From Vulcanisaeta distributa JCM 11216 (GTDB taxonomy: Archaea; Thermoproteota; Thermoprotei; Thermoproteales; Thermocladiaceae), in contig NZ_BBBI01000018.1 in assembly GCF_001315985.1 (NCBI RefSeq), forward strand, positions 1 through 45,604: DNA of 45,604 nt, read 5' to 3'. The translations under genes were made by a program, and so were the position numbers. Every line of letters starts with the position of its first letter. Position 1 is the stretch's first letter. The notes below the pieces were generated by a model, which was given only the letters and a program-made list of their open reading frames with translations, did not search any database and was not told where the DNA came from. Shown one piece after another: positions 38,435 to 45,604 of this stretch.

Positions 38435-39454
38435 ATGTCCATAGCAGAATTAATTTGGGTGGAGAAGTATCGTCCTTCGAGGATTGATGATATTATTGAT
38501 CAGGAGGAGGTTAAGGAGAGGATTAAGCAGTTCCTGAAGATGGGTAATATGCCCCCCCATATGCTTTTTTACGGTCCTCCTGGTACTGGTAAGACTACGA
38601 TGGCTCTTGCCATTGCCCGTGAGCTTTATGGTGATGCCTGGCGTGAGAATACCCTAGAGCTTAATGCGAGTGACGAGAGGGGTATAACAACAATCAGGGA
38701 GAGAGTTAAGGAGTTCGCAAGAACGGCGCCGATGGGTAAGGCACCGTATAAGTTAATTATTCTTGATGAGGCTGATAACATGACATCGGATGCCCAGCAA
38801 GCCCTTAGGAGGATGATGGAGATGTACGCTAACGTGACCAGGTTCATACTCATTGCCAATTACGTGTCTAGGATTATCGACCCAATACAGTCCCGCTGCG
38901 CCATGTTTAGGTTCTCACCGCTTCCCAGGGATGCCGTTCTTGGTAGGCTTAGGGAGATTGCTTCGAGGGAGGGTGTTAAGGTTACTGATGAGGCCCTCGA
39001 GGCCGTATGGGACATAAGCCAGGGAGACATGAGAAAGGCAATAAACACACTACAAGCCGCAGCGGCTACGGCTAAGGAAATAACGCCCGAGGTCATTTAC
39101 AAGACTGTTGGTTACATAGAGCCTAAGGACATTGTTGACCTAATTAATACGGCTTTCAGTGGCGACTTTATTAATGCAAGGGACAAACTGAGGACTTTAA
39201 TGTACGAACACGGTGTATCAGGAACTGAAATACTGAGGGTAATACAAAGGCAAATAATGAGCGGTGCTATTAATGTCCCTGATGAGGCTAAGGTTGAGAT
39301 CGCCGAGGTTGCCGCTGACATTGATTATAGGCTTACCGAGGGCTCTGATGAGGAAATACAGCTCTCGGCGTTCCTGGCAAGGCTCATGCTAATCGGCAAG
39401 AAGTATGGACTAGGAACTAGTAAGGAAGCCAAAGCACCTGCTAAAAAGAGGTGA
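38435..39454 (+). CDS. rfcS: Replication factor C small subunit
   Basis: This is the clamp-loader AAA+ subunit that loads PCNA. Motifs: [13 protein letters not shown], Walker [18 protein letters not shown], Walker [11 protein letters not shown], sensor 1 ([15 protein letters not shown] with the SRC arginine finger), and sensor 2 [11 protein letters not shown]. Length 339 is slightly above the usual 320-330. A 7-base C tract at 38552 makes NMPPHMLF where essentially all RFC proteins have NMPH; this is one of the clearest extra-residue cases. It is followed 7 bases later by the large subunit. Confidence 0.95.
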   Translation: MSIAELIWVEKYRPSRIDDIIDQEEVKERIKQFLKMGNMPPHMLFYGPPGTGKTTMALAIARELYGDAWRENTLELNASDERGITTIRERVKEFARTAPMGKAPYKLIILDEADNMTSDAQQALRRMMEMYANVTRFILIANYVSRIIDPIQSRCAMFRFSPLPRDAVLGRLREIASREGVKVTDEALEAVWDISQGDMRKAINTLQAAAATAKEITPEVIYKTVGYIEPKDIVDLINTAFSGDFINARDKLRTLMYEHGVSGTEILRVIQRQIMSGAINVPDEAKVEIAEVAADIDYRLTEGSDEEIQLSAFLARLMLIGKKYGLGTSKEAKAPAKKR

Positions 39455-39461
39455 TATTAAA

Positions 39462-40787
39462 TTGTCCAAGAAAATACCGTGGGTTGAGAAGTACCGCCCA
39501 AGGAGGCTCTCTGAAGTCGTTAATCAGGAGGAGGCTAAGAAGGCGTTACTTGATTGGATAAATAGCTGGGAGAAGGGTAAGCCGAGCAGGAAGGCTGTAA
39601 TGCTCGTCGGCCCACCGGGAATCGGTAAGACAACGCTTGCCTATGCCCTGGCTAATGAGAGGGGGGGTTACGAGGTTCTTGAGTTGAATGCAAGTGATGT
39701 TAGGACTGGCGAGAGGATTAGGCAAGTAATTGGTAGTTCAATGAAGATGGGTTCGCTCTTCGGCTTTAAAGGTAGGATTATACTCTTCGATGAGGTTGAT
39801 GGACTAAACGTTAGGGAAGATAGGGGTGGATTAGCAGCTATTGTGGAGTTGATTAGGGAGTCCACGTGGCCCATTATAATGACTGCGAATAACCCATGGG
39901 ACCCCCCCAAGTTCAGGGAGTTAAGGGACGAGGCTGAGGTTATTCAACTAAAGCCCCCCCTTGGTGAGGAGGATATATTGACAATACTAAGAAGGATATG
40001 TAACGCCGAGGGTATTAAGTGTGAGGAGGATGCGCTCAAGCTCATTGCGGTTGCGTCGGGTGGTGATGTTAGGGCTGCAATAAATGATTTACAGGCGGCC
40101 GCTGAGGGTAAGAGGGTTCTGACTAGGGATGATGTTACCGTGACTGAGAGAGCCCATCAATTCGACATGTTCAAGATACTCGACAAGGTATTCCATGCAA
40201 GGAGATTTGAGGATGCCAGGTCGGTCACGTTCCTACCAAGCTTTGATTGGGAAAGCTATTACCCCCCCTGGGTGCTGGATAACATACCCTCCGTGTATGC
40301 GAAGTCCATCGAAGCCGTTAGTGAGGCCCTCGATAACCTATCACTATCTGACGTGGTTAAAGGCAGGATTGCAAAGACACAGGAGTGGGAATTAATGCCA
40401 TACATGCTTGAGCTCATGACTGTTGGTGTAGCGCTGGTGCGTAATAAGCCTCCCCTCGCTAGGTTCGTTAGGTTAACATTCCCGGAGAGAATTAGGTTGC
40501 TGGCTAAGACTAAGGAAATGAGGCAGATGAGGGATGCCCTAATCAATAGGCTTAGGACAGAGCTCCACGTCAGTAGCTCCGAGGTATCTCTATACTACAT
40601 GCCACTGCTTAGGTTAATGGCCACAAGCGATACCTTCAAGAAAAAGTTACTTGAACGCCTAACGAGGATCATGGGGGGGTACTCACTAGAGAGCGTGGAG
40701 AAGACCTTAGGGGGGGTAGGGGTGAGCGCCAGTGGTGAGGGTGAGGGGGGGGCTCAACGTAAGTCGTCGAAAAGATCCGGAGGGTAA
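39462..40787 (+). CDS. rfcL: Replication factor C large subunit
   Basis: This AAA+ protein forms the clamp loader with RfcS. PWVEKYRPRRLSEV, GPPGIGKTTLAYALA, LNASDVRTG, LFDEVDGL and GDVRAAINDLQ are visible, followed by a helical collar domain and a charged, Ser/Gly-rich tail. The start is TTG 39462, close behind rfcS. Extra residues from 7-base tracts occur at NERGGYEV, WDPPKFREL, LKPPLGEED and YYPPWVL. The tail carries three G-rich tracts, one 8 bases long at 40745. No PCNA-binding PIP box is evident at the C-terminus. Confidence 0.93.
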   Translation: MSKKIPWVEKYRPRRLSEVVNQEEAKKALLDWINSWEKGKPSRKAVMLVGPPGIGKTTLAYALANERGGYEVLELNASDVRTGERIRQVIGSSMKMGSLFGFKGRIILFDEVDGLNVREDRGGLAAIVELIRESTWPIIMTANNPWDPPKFRELRDEAEVIQLKPPLGEEDILTILRRICNAEGIKCEEDALKLIAVASGGDVRAAINDLQAAAEGKRVLTRDDVTVTERAHQFDMFKILDKVFHARRFEDARSVTFLPSFDWESYYPPWVLDNIPSVYAKSIEAVSEALDNLSLSDVVKGRIAKTQEWELMPYMLELMTVGVALVRNKPPLARFVRLTFPERIRLLAKTKEMRQMRDALINRLRTELHVSSSEVSLYYMPLLRLMATSDTFKKKLLERLTRIMGGYSLESVEKTLGGVGVSASGEGEGGAQRKSSKRSGG

Positions 40788-40794
40788 TTACGTC

Positions 40795-40965
40795 ATGGTC
40801 ATGGACATGGATTCCTATGAATTATTAAAATCGTCAATAAGTAAGTTAGGTGTAAATGTCGAGTTTATGGGTAATTTGGTGATAATTAGGGATAAGTCCT
40901 GGAGCCGTATTAATAAGTTAATAAATACGGCCCGTGAATTAAGCATCAACGTGAACGAGGATTGA
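40795..40965 (+). CDS. Small hypothetical protein downstream of rfcL
   Basis: A 56-residue alpha/beta protein starting MVMDMDSYELL and ending SINVNED. GGAGG lies about 9 bases before ATG 40795, and the rfcL stop is 7 bases upstream, so it is probably translated from the rfc message. It overlaps the convergent TRIC-like gene by about 27 bases. No family is recognised. Confidence 0.5.
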   Translation: MVMDMDSYELLKSSISKLGVNVEFMGNLVIIRDKSWSRINKLINTARELSINVNED

Positions 40966-41634
40966 CCCCCCCCTCTGCTCAGTACTTCTCATGCTCTCCG
41001 ATGGATTACCTGTCGATAAGCGTATTGTTACATATGCCTTATCAAGGCCTTTCATTATTATTACGAACCTAGTAATTATTATAATGACGGCGGTGGCTAA
41101 AACCGCAGTCTCGCTACCCAGCAGCGACTTAAACACCAGGTATATTACGCCACCAAGCATCGCTACTGTTGCGTAGATGTCCCGTCGAAATATCGTGGGA
41201 ACCTCACCGGCCAGCACATCCCTAATAACGCCGCCGCCTGCGGCCGTCACGGCAGCCATAAGTATCACACCAAGGACATTAAGGCCGTGCTCAACAGCTA
41301 TCTCAGCACCCACAGCTGAGAAGGTACCAAGGCCAATGGCATCTGCATACATGAGGGCATTCTTGTACTTAGAAATACACGGGTAAAACACGTATGCTAT
41401 TAATGACGCTATTATCGCGGTTGCCGGGTAGGGTATGTAAACGATGTTCGTCGGTGGAAATATACCAATTAGTACATCCCTAATTATGCCACCTGCAAGG
41501 GCCACTGAGGAACCAAGTACGATCCCACCGAGGACGTCCATATCCTTCTCATATGCCTTGAATGCACCTGATGCGGCGAAGGCGATTATCCCAATATAGT
41601 TAAATATATTTATTAATAGGTTTACGAAACCCAC
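40939..41634 (-). CDS. Trimeric intracellular cation channel (TRIC/UPF0126) family protein
   Basis: Two repeated three-helix units carry the GG-x-x-RD signature (AGGIIRDVLIG near residue 48 and GGGVIRDVLAGEVP near residue 134), with a final hydrophobic helix: the prokaryotic TRIC arrangement of seven segments. It is likely a K+-permeable membrane channel. Length is 231 residues, a little long because of a hydrophilic tail that contains an 8-base C tract at 40966. It is convergent with the small ORF after rfcL. Confidence 0.85.
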   Translation of the reverse strand: MGFVNLLINIFNYIGIIAFAASGAFKAYEKDMDVLGGIVLGSSVALAGGIIRDVLIGIFPPTNIVYIPYPATAIIASLIAYVFYPCISKYKNALMYADAIGLGTFSAVGAEIAVEHGLNVLGVILMAAVTAAGGGVIRDVLAGEVPTIFRRDIYATVAMLGGVIYLVFKSLLGSETAVLATAVIIIITRFVIIMKGLDKAYVTIRLSTGNPSESMRSTEQRGGSILVHVDA

Positions 41635-41698
41635 GGGAGACGAAACCGTAGCAAGTATTTAATTCTAACTATCCATTTACTAACCCTACACCTTTAAC

Positions 41699-42835
41699 TT
41701 AAGTGCCCTGCCTAAGAACTATCACGCCTCTGGGATCCTTAATTCTAATAGCCAGTGTTTCCCACAGCACGAAGCCGTGAGCCCCATCCTCAGGGCCTAG
41801 GTAATTCAATGCTGTGTCAATGCCCATGGCCACGTCGATGACCGACTGATGGGTAGACAGCAGCAATGCTGTGTCATCCCTTAACTGGGGAATAACTACT
41901 ACATCCTTAACTAGCGATTTAACCCTCGTTAATTCCATGACACCCGTCTTCTCAACAACCATTAAGAGCTTTGTATACCTGCCAGGGCTTACGAATAATA
42001 CGTACGGCTCAGGTATATAATTACTATACAGTGCATTAACCGCGCTTGATACTTCATTAACAGCTGAACCCGGCATATCCCATGACGAGACGCCCATTGA
42101 CTTAACCTTAGGATTACCCAAAATATCACTAAGTATTGTTGAGTCCTCCTCATAACCAAGCCTAATAGCCGCCTGATCAGCGGTTACCGAGTAAACCCCC
42201 CCCTCACCCCCCCTGGCTCTGGCGTACTCTACCTGCCTTTGCGAAATTGAGAATTTCACACTTAACTCCTTAAGTGGTATCACGGACCTGGTCGCAGTTA
42301 TTGGAGTACTGATAATCACCTCATCGAGTGGCACGGCATCGAGCCCAGGACCAACCTCATAAACGGTTAAGTACTTCCTAAACCTCCTTACACCATTGGC
42401 AACCTCCCTAATCCTACCCTGTACGTATCTAAGCTCCTCTGGACTTAAGTTTGATGATGAAACTACGTCAGGCGGAGGATCACTGGCATTATTAGTCGAG
42501 CCTAACACCTTCTGACCATTGTTAGGGTCATTTACTGGTGCTTTAATGCCCGTTAGCTCACCGACTTCTGCTGAACCGGCCTTTAACTGCTCAACCTGCT
42601 CAGGATCATAGGATTTAAGTAACGTGAGAAACTCACCAAGGTGCGTCTTTTCCTCCTTAGCTATGTCCTCAAATACCCTCTTAACCCTCTCATCATCAAT
42701 AAGCCTGGACAATTGCAGGTATAGGTTTATGGCATCGAGTTCAGCCATAATAGCGAGCCTAAGCGAATCTGCAACCTCACCCTGCGAAAATTTTCTATCC
42801 CTAATAACATCTACCGGATTCTTAGAAAACACCAT
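41699..42835 (-). CDS. Encapsulin shell protein with N-terminal ferritin-like domain
   Basis: Residues ~15-85 form a ferritin-like domain (AIMAELDAINLYLQLSRL, then DIAKEEKTHLGEF with the ExxH pair). A polar linker (85-145) leads to an HK97-fold shell protein (residues ~145-378; DAVPLDEVIIS, DILGNPKV, PYVLFVSPGRYTKLL, LLLSTHQSVIDVAMG). This is the layout of the Pyrococcus furiosus particle, in which iron-storage cargo is fused to the shell. Expected role: a nanocompartment that oxidises and stores iron. ATG 42835 has TTTAAAATAAG just upstream. The LTRVKSLV...THQ pattern and length (378) support family 1. A rubrerythrin/Fur group lies 13 kb away. Confidence 0.85.
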   Translation of the reverse strand: MVFSKNPVDVIRDRKFSQGEVADSLRLAIMAELDAINLYLQLSRLIDDERVKRVFEDIAKEEKTHLGEFLTLLKSYDPEQVEQLKAGSAEVGELTGIKAPVNDPNNGQKVLGSTNNASDPPPDVVSSSNLSPEELRYVQGRIREVANGVRRFRKYLTVYEVGPGLDAVPLDEVIISTPITATRSVIPLKELSVKFSISQRQVEYARARGGEGGVYSVTADQAAIRLGYEEDSTILSDILGNPKVKSMGVSSWDMPGSAVNEVSSAVNALYSNYIPEPYVLFVSPGRYTKLLMVVEKTGVMELTRVKSLVKDVVVIPQLRDDTALLLSTHQSVIDVAMGIDTALNYLGPEDGAHGFVLWETLAIRIKDPRGVIVLRQGT

Positions 42836-42947
42836 ATTTCTTAGCCTTATTTTAAACTACTTAAGTATTTCCATTAAATTAGTGAAATGTTATTCTCAGT
42901 GAAAGCTAAACCTAGGACTTATTAATGGCAATCATTTCAATTAATCT
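42836..42947. promoter_or_regulatory. Divergent promoter region, encapsulin / molybdopterin oxidoreductase
   Basis: On the minus strand GTTTAAAATAAG (about 42847-42858) serves the encapsulin. On the plus strand ACTTATTAATGG (about 42917-42928) lies at leaderless spacing before GTG 42948. Confidence 0.45.
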
Positions 42948-43622
42948 GTGAGTAATGCGATTAATGATGTCCTTAAGACCGCATTGAGTAGGACATGCAG
43001 TAAATTAGTTTATAGACGAGAATTACCACCAAACCAAAGAGTTATCCCTCGTTTCGTGATATACGATGTTTACGACCCTCCCGAGAATGTTGACGTAATT
43101 AGCTATAGATTGAAGGTGACGGGGGGGCTCGTTGAGAATGGGTTTGAAATACCGTATATAGAATTAGTCACGAAAGTACCCTGTGTGGACCTAGTCACTG
43201 ATTTTCACTGCGTCACTGGTTGGAGCGTGCTAAATGTGGAGTGGAGGGGTATACCAACGAGGTATTTAATGGATATTGCCAGGCCCAGGGGGGGTGACTA
43301 CGTAATGGCCGTCGGTATCGATGGTTACACCACGAACTTACCATTGAACGCCTTATTTGAGGAAACAACGATAATTGCCTACGCAATGAATGGGAAAATA
43401 TTGCCTAGGGAACATGGCTTTCCATTGAGGCTTGTCGTGCCGTCACGCTACGGCTGGAAAAGCGCCAAATACCTTAGTGAGTTAATAATCATGGATAGTA
43501 ACGAGCCTGGTTATTGGGAATCGTTTGGTTATCACGATAATGGCGACCCATGGCTTGAGGAGAGATTTAATGAGAGTGGCCCAGTAACGATGAGGAGGAG
43601 GGTTAGGTTCACGAGACCCTGA
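42948..43622 (+). CDS. Sulfite oxidase-like molybdopterin-binding oxidoreductase
   Basis: The single oxidoreductase molybdopterin-binding domain (YedY/MsrP and sulfite oxidase superfamily) is recognised from TDFHCVTGWSVLNVEWRGIP, with the Mo-ligand Cys near residue 87, and from HGFPLRLVVPSRYGWKSAKYL. No Tat signal or heme domain is visible, so it is probably cytoplasmic or part of a complex. Substrate unknown. The start is GTG. Two 7-base tracts add a Gly (VTGGLVE, RPRGGDY). It is convergent with the membrane protein on the right. Confidence 0.85.
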   Translation: MSNAINDVLKTALSRTCSKLVYRRELPPNQRVIPRFVIYDVYDPPENVDVISYRLKVTGGLVENGFEIPYIELVTKVPCVDLVTDFHCVTGWSVLNVEWRGIPTRYLMDIARPRGGDYVMAVGIDGYTTNLPLNALFEETTIIAYAMNGKILPREHGFPLRLVVPSRYGWKSAKYLSELIIMDSNEPGYWESFGYHDNGDPWLEERFNESGPVTMRRRVRFTRP

Positions 43623-43633
43623 GTGTGTAGTCC

Positions 43634-44763
43634 TTACGTGGCCTTGCACGAAGTTATTAATTTCATAAGTTCTGCAATCAATTGTTTCCTTACCTCAGCG
43701 TCCTTCGTGGCTGTCTCCTCAACACTACGCCTTTCCCAGGGCCAAATACCTACGTACTGGGGGGGTGGTTCGTAATCCATAAGTCCTCTTAGCGCTTTAT
43801 TAATTTCCATGAAGTCCATGTCGCAGTTGGCGAGGGCGTAGGCAGCATAGGCTATCAATTCTTCCTTTCTGCCTCGCTTCATGAAGTCATTGATTGCATT
43901 TACGAATACATCATCCTCACTGGAAGCGAGTAATGGCGATTCCCTAACGTGTTGCTCATAGATCCTCTCAGCAATCCTCTCGCAATACCTGAAAATGCGG
44001 TATAGAGCCTGTAACCAATGATGACCACTACAATGGCCAATAGGATCATCGACATCATGGTTAGGTAACCACTGTATGGTCTTAACTGCGGTATTTGTGC
44101 AAACATCGCCATGAGACCCACAACAAAGAGCAGTGCCACAATTGGCCTTGCAACTCTCGATAAGTCACTAGCTAAGGGTTTTAGTGATGGGTGCAGGCTG
44201 ATGAGAATCGCCACGCCCATCAACGCTGAACCAATTGATGCGTAGAGAAATGGTGTACCAAGCGGTGCGTAGGCTATGGCCATTAGCCAGGCAATTCCAT
44301 ACAGAAGTACTGCAAAGCCTATGTACCTTAGTGATGATTTAATGGGCTCCCCCCCAAAGCCCCCCCTACCATAGTTTATGATCACGGCGCCAACGATGAT
44401 CACGAATGATGCGGCAAAAATACTTGGGAGCTTGTTGAAGTGTATTACGTATGAGATTATACCCAACGTACCATTCAGGAATAGGTAAGCAAGCACGATT
44501 GGCGACACTACACCAACTAATGCGCTGCCAAGTGCTTTAAATGCCGTGCCAGCCCTAGTCATTAAAGTCTCTCCAGTTAACCTAATGGCTAGGTAGATAA
44601 TGAGTGGTAACAATACTACGTTAATCAACCACTTAATAAATAATGATAGTGATGGCGCATAGCTAGTCATCGATGGACCCAGGGCAAGGACTATTAAGAG
44701 TACTGCAATTACAATGCCGATCCTGACCCCCCCGTAGTGCCTACCCAACCTGCGTAGACTCAT
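43634..44763 (-). CDS. Multi-spanning membrane protein (one frameshift)
   Basis: ATG 44763 overlaps the TGA of the next gene (ATGA). The N-terminal 260 residues have about eight hydrophobic segments. As written the frame ends at 43900, but one base near 44018 restores IFRYCERIAERIYEQHV and runs through VNAINDFMKRG into the 43634-43882 frame, giving one ~375-residue protein with a helical cytoplasmic tail. No family is recognised. Coupling to the upstream DUF4129-like gene suggests a joint membrane complex. Confidence 0.6.
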
Positions 44764-45604
44764 GCTGGGCACCCCCCCATGACCAATGCATCCCTCAATT
44801 TTGTTAATCCACGTATGAAGTCCTCATAGGATTTCCTATCGATATCCACATGACCATACCTAACGGCCTCAAACACCCTGAGACTCACCCAGGACTCACA
44901 ATTCGCCTCACTCATTAGGCCCCCCCTACTCGCCAACTCCATGCAGACCTCCCTAGGTGTCTTATTCTCAATGCCCTCAAGTCCATGCATTGCCATGTTA
45001 GCCCTAAACGCACTCATGATATCCTGCCCATAATCCTCAACAATAAGTATCTTATGAGACTCAGCAATATCATTACCAACCCTAACCCTAATCACGTGAC
45101 AGCCAGGGCTATGAAATACCAATGCGTTGCCTACGACCTCACCCTCAGGGTGCAGCTCAGGGTATGCGCCATTACTTACCGTGAACGGCAACGGATCATT
45201 AACCCTCCAGGTGAGTGGTAAATCCTTATCAATACCGAGGTCGATGAACTTACCACCACCCCCCCAACCCCCCCTAGGGGGGGTACCGGGAGGCCATTAA
45301 TGGGTAGTTCCATCCTCGGCAACGCCTGCTGCGGCTTCTCCACCGGCTTTGGTCTCGGCACCTCGGTCCTAACCTTTGGCCTCCTCTCAACTCTCCTTTC
45401 CCTCCCCCCCTCACTGAGCAATCTAACTCTCATTAGAGAACTCCTTGAACTTATTAATGTAAAGATTAGGAGTATGATTATTATGGCTATGAGGATCCAC
45501 AGTAGCAGGGTAAGAATATCTTAATTACCACGGTCTTAACAACCTCATTATTCACGGAATTAACGCCATGAAAACCACTGGCAGTCCCACCACTACTTCC
45601 GCCG
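44760..45604 (-). CDS. Membrane protein with DUF4129-like C-terminal region (partial, frameshifted)
   Basis: Reading from the right edge: a Gly/Ser-rich segment, a transmembrane helix (LLLWILIAIIIILLIF), a very basic Arg/Pro linker, a Gly-rich stretch with three 7-base tracts at 45257-45283, a domain with GCHVIRVRVG, and a helical end (REVCMELASRGG ... DFIRGLTKLRDAL). Slips near 45508 and 45285 are needed. The membrane helix plus C-terminal helical bundle recall DUF4129 proteins that travel with MoxR ATPases and transglutaminase-like proteins, but this call is tentative. The N-terminus is outside the window. Confidence 0.45.

Noticed and set aside
1-45604. Seven-base G tracts as phase-variable contingency switches
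   Set aside because: Phase-variable tracts occur in a few surface genes and vary in length. Here nearly all are the same length, lie in essential genes and usually keep frame.

Overview
The window comes from a hyperthermophilic crenarchaeon, most likely of the Vulcanisaeta/Caldivirga group (Thermoproteales). This rests on reverse gyrase, archaeal RFC small and large subunits, GatE, archaeal uS7, RtcB, a B12-type ribonucleotide reductase, GTG/TTG starts, and TATA boxes about 25 bases before many start codons (leaderless transcripts). No CRISPR array, rRNA or insertion sequence was seen. The only tRNA is tRNA-Gly(UCC).

Layout. 1-6.2 kb (minus strand): a 2-oxoacid:ferredoxin oxidoreductase operon (alpha fused to ferredoxin, beta, gamma) followed by a very large HdrA-like flavoprotein with an MvhD-like tail that runs off the left edge. 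6.3-15.9 kb: RIO kinase, two small orphans, reverse gyrase, NrdJ, a zinc ribbon protein and a SixA-like phosphatase. 16-18.6 kb: tRNA-Gly and an AT-rich block of orphan genes. 18.7-25.9 kb: a type IV filament locus with pilin-like proteins, platform protein, secretion ATPase and a MinD/ParA ATPase, resembling Tad or archaellum systems. 26.2-29.1 kb: thiolase, then a peroxide/iron-stress group (Fur-family regulator, rubrerythrin, DUF3501) sharing a repeated 15-base element. 29.1-31 kb: GatE. 31.2-36 kb: glycosylation-rich surface proteins, an MFS transporter and decayed gene remnants. 36-41 kb: RtcB, uS7, RFC small and large subunits. 41-45.6 kb: TRIC-type channel, encapsulin with fused ferritin-like domain, molybdopterin oxidoreductase, and two linked membrane proteins running off the right edge.

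The strongest window-wide signal is about 80 G or C homopolymers of exactly 7 (five of 8). In conserved families they add one extra Gly or Pro (3 bases) at positions where the family has a 4-base tract. Many genes also carry 1-base frameshifts, several in 5- or 6-base G/C tracts that read correctly as 4. I read most split genes as one gene with consensus errors and give the joined coordinates. Whether the 7-base tracts are artefact or biology is the main question for a second look.
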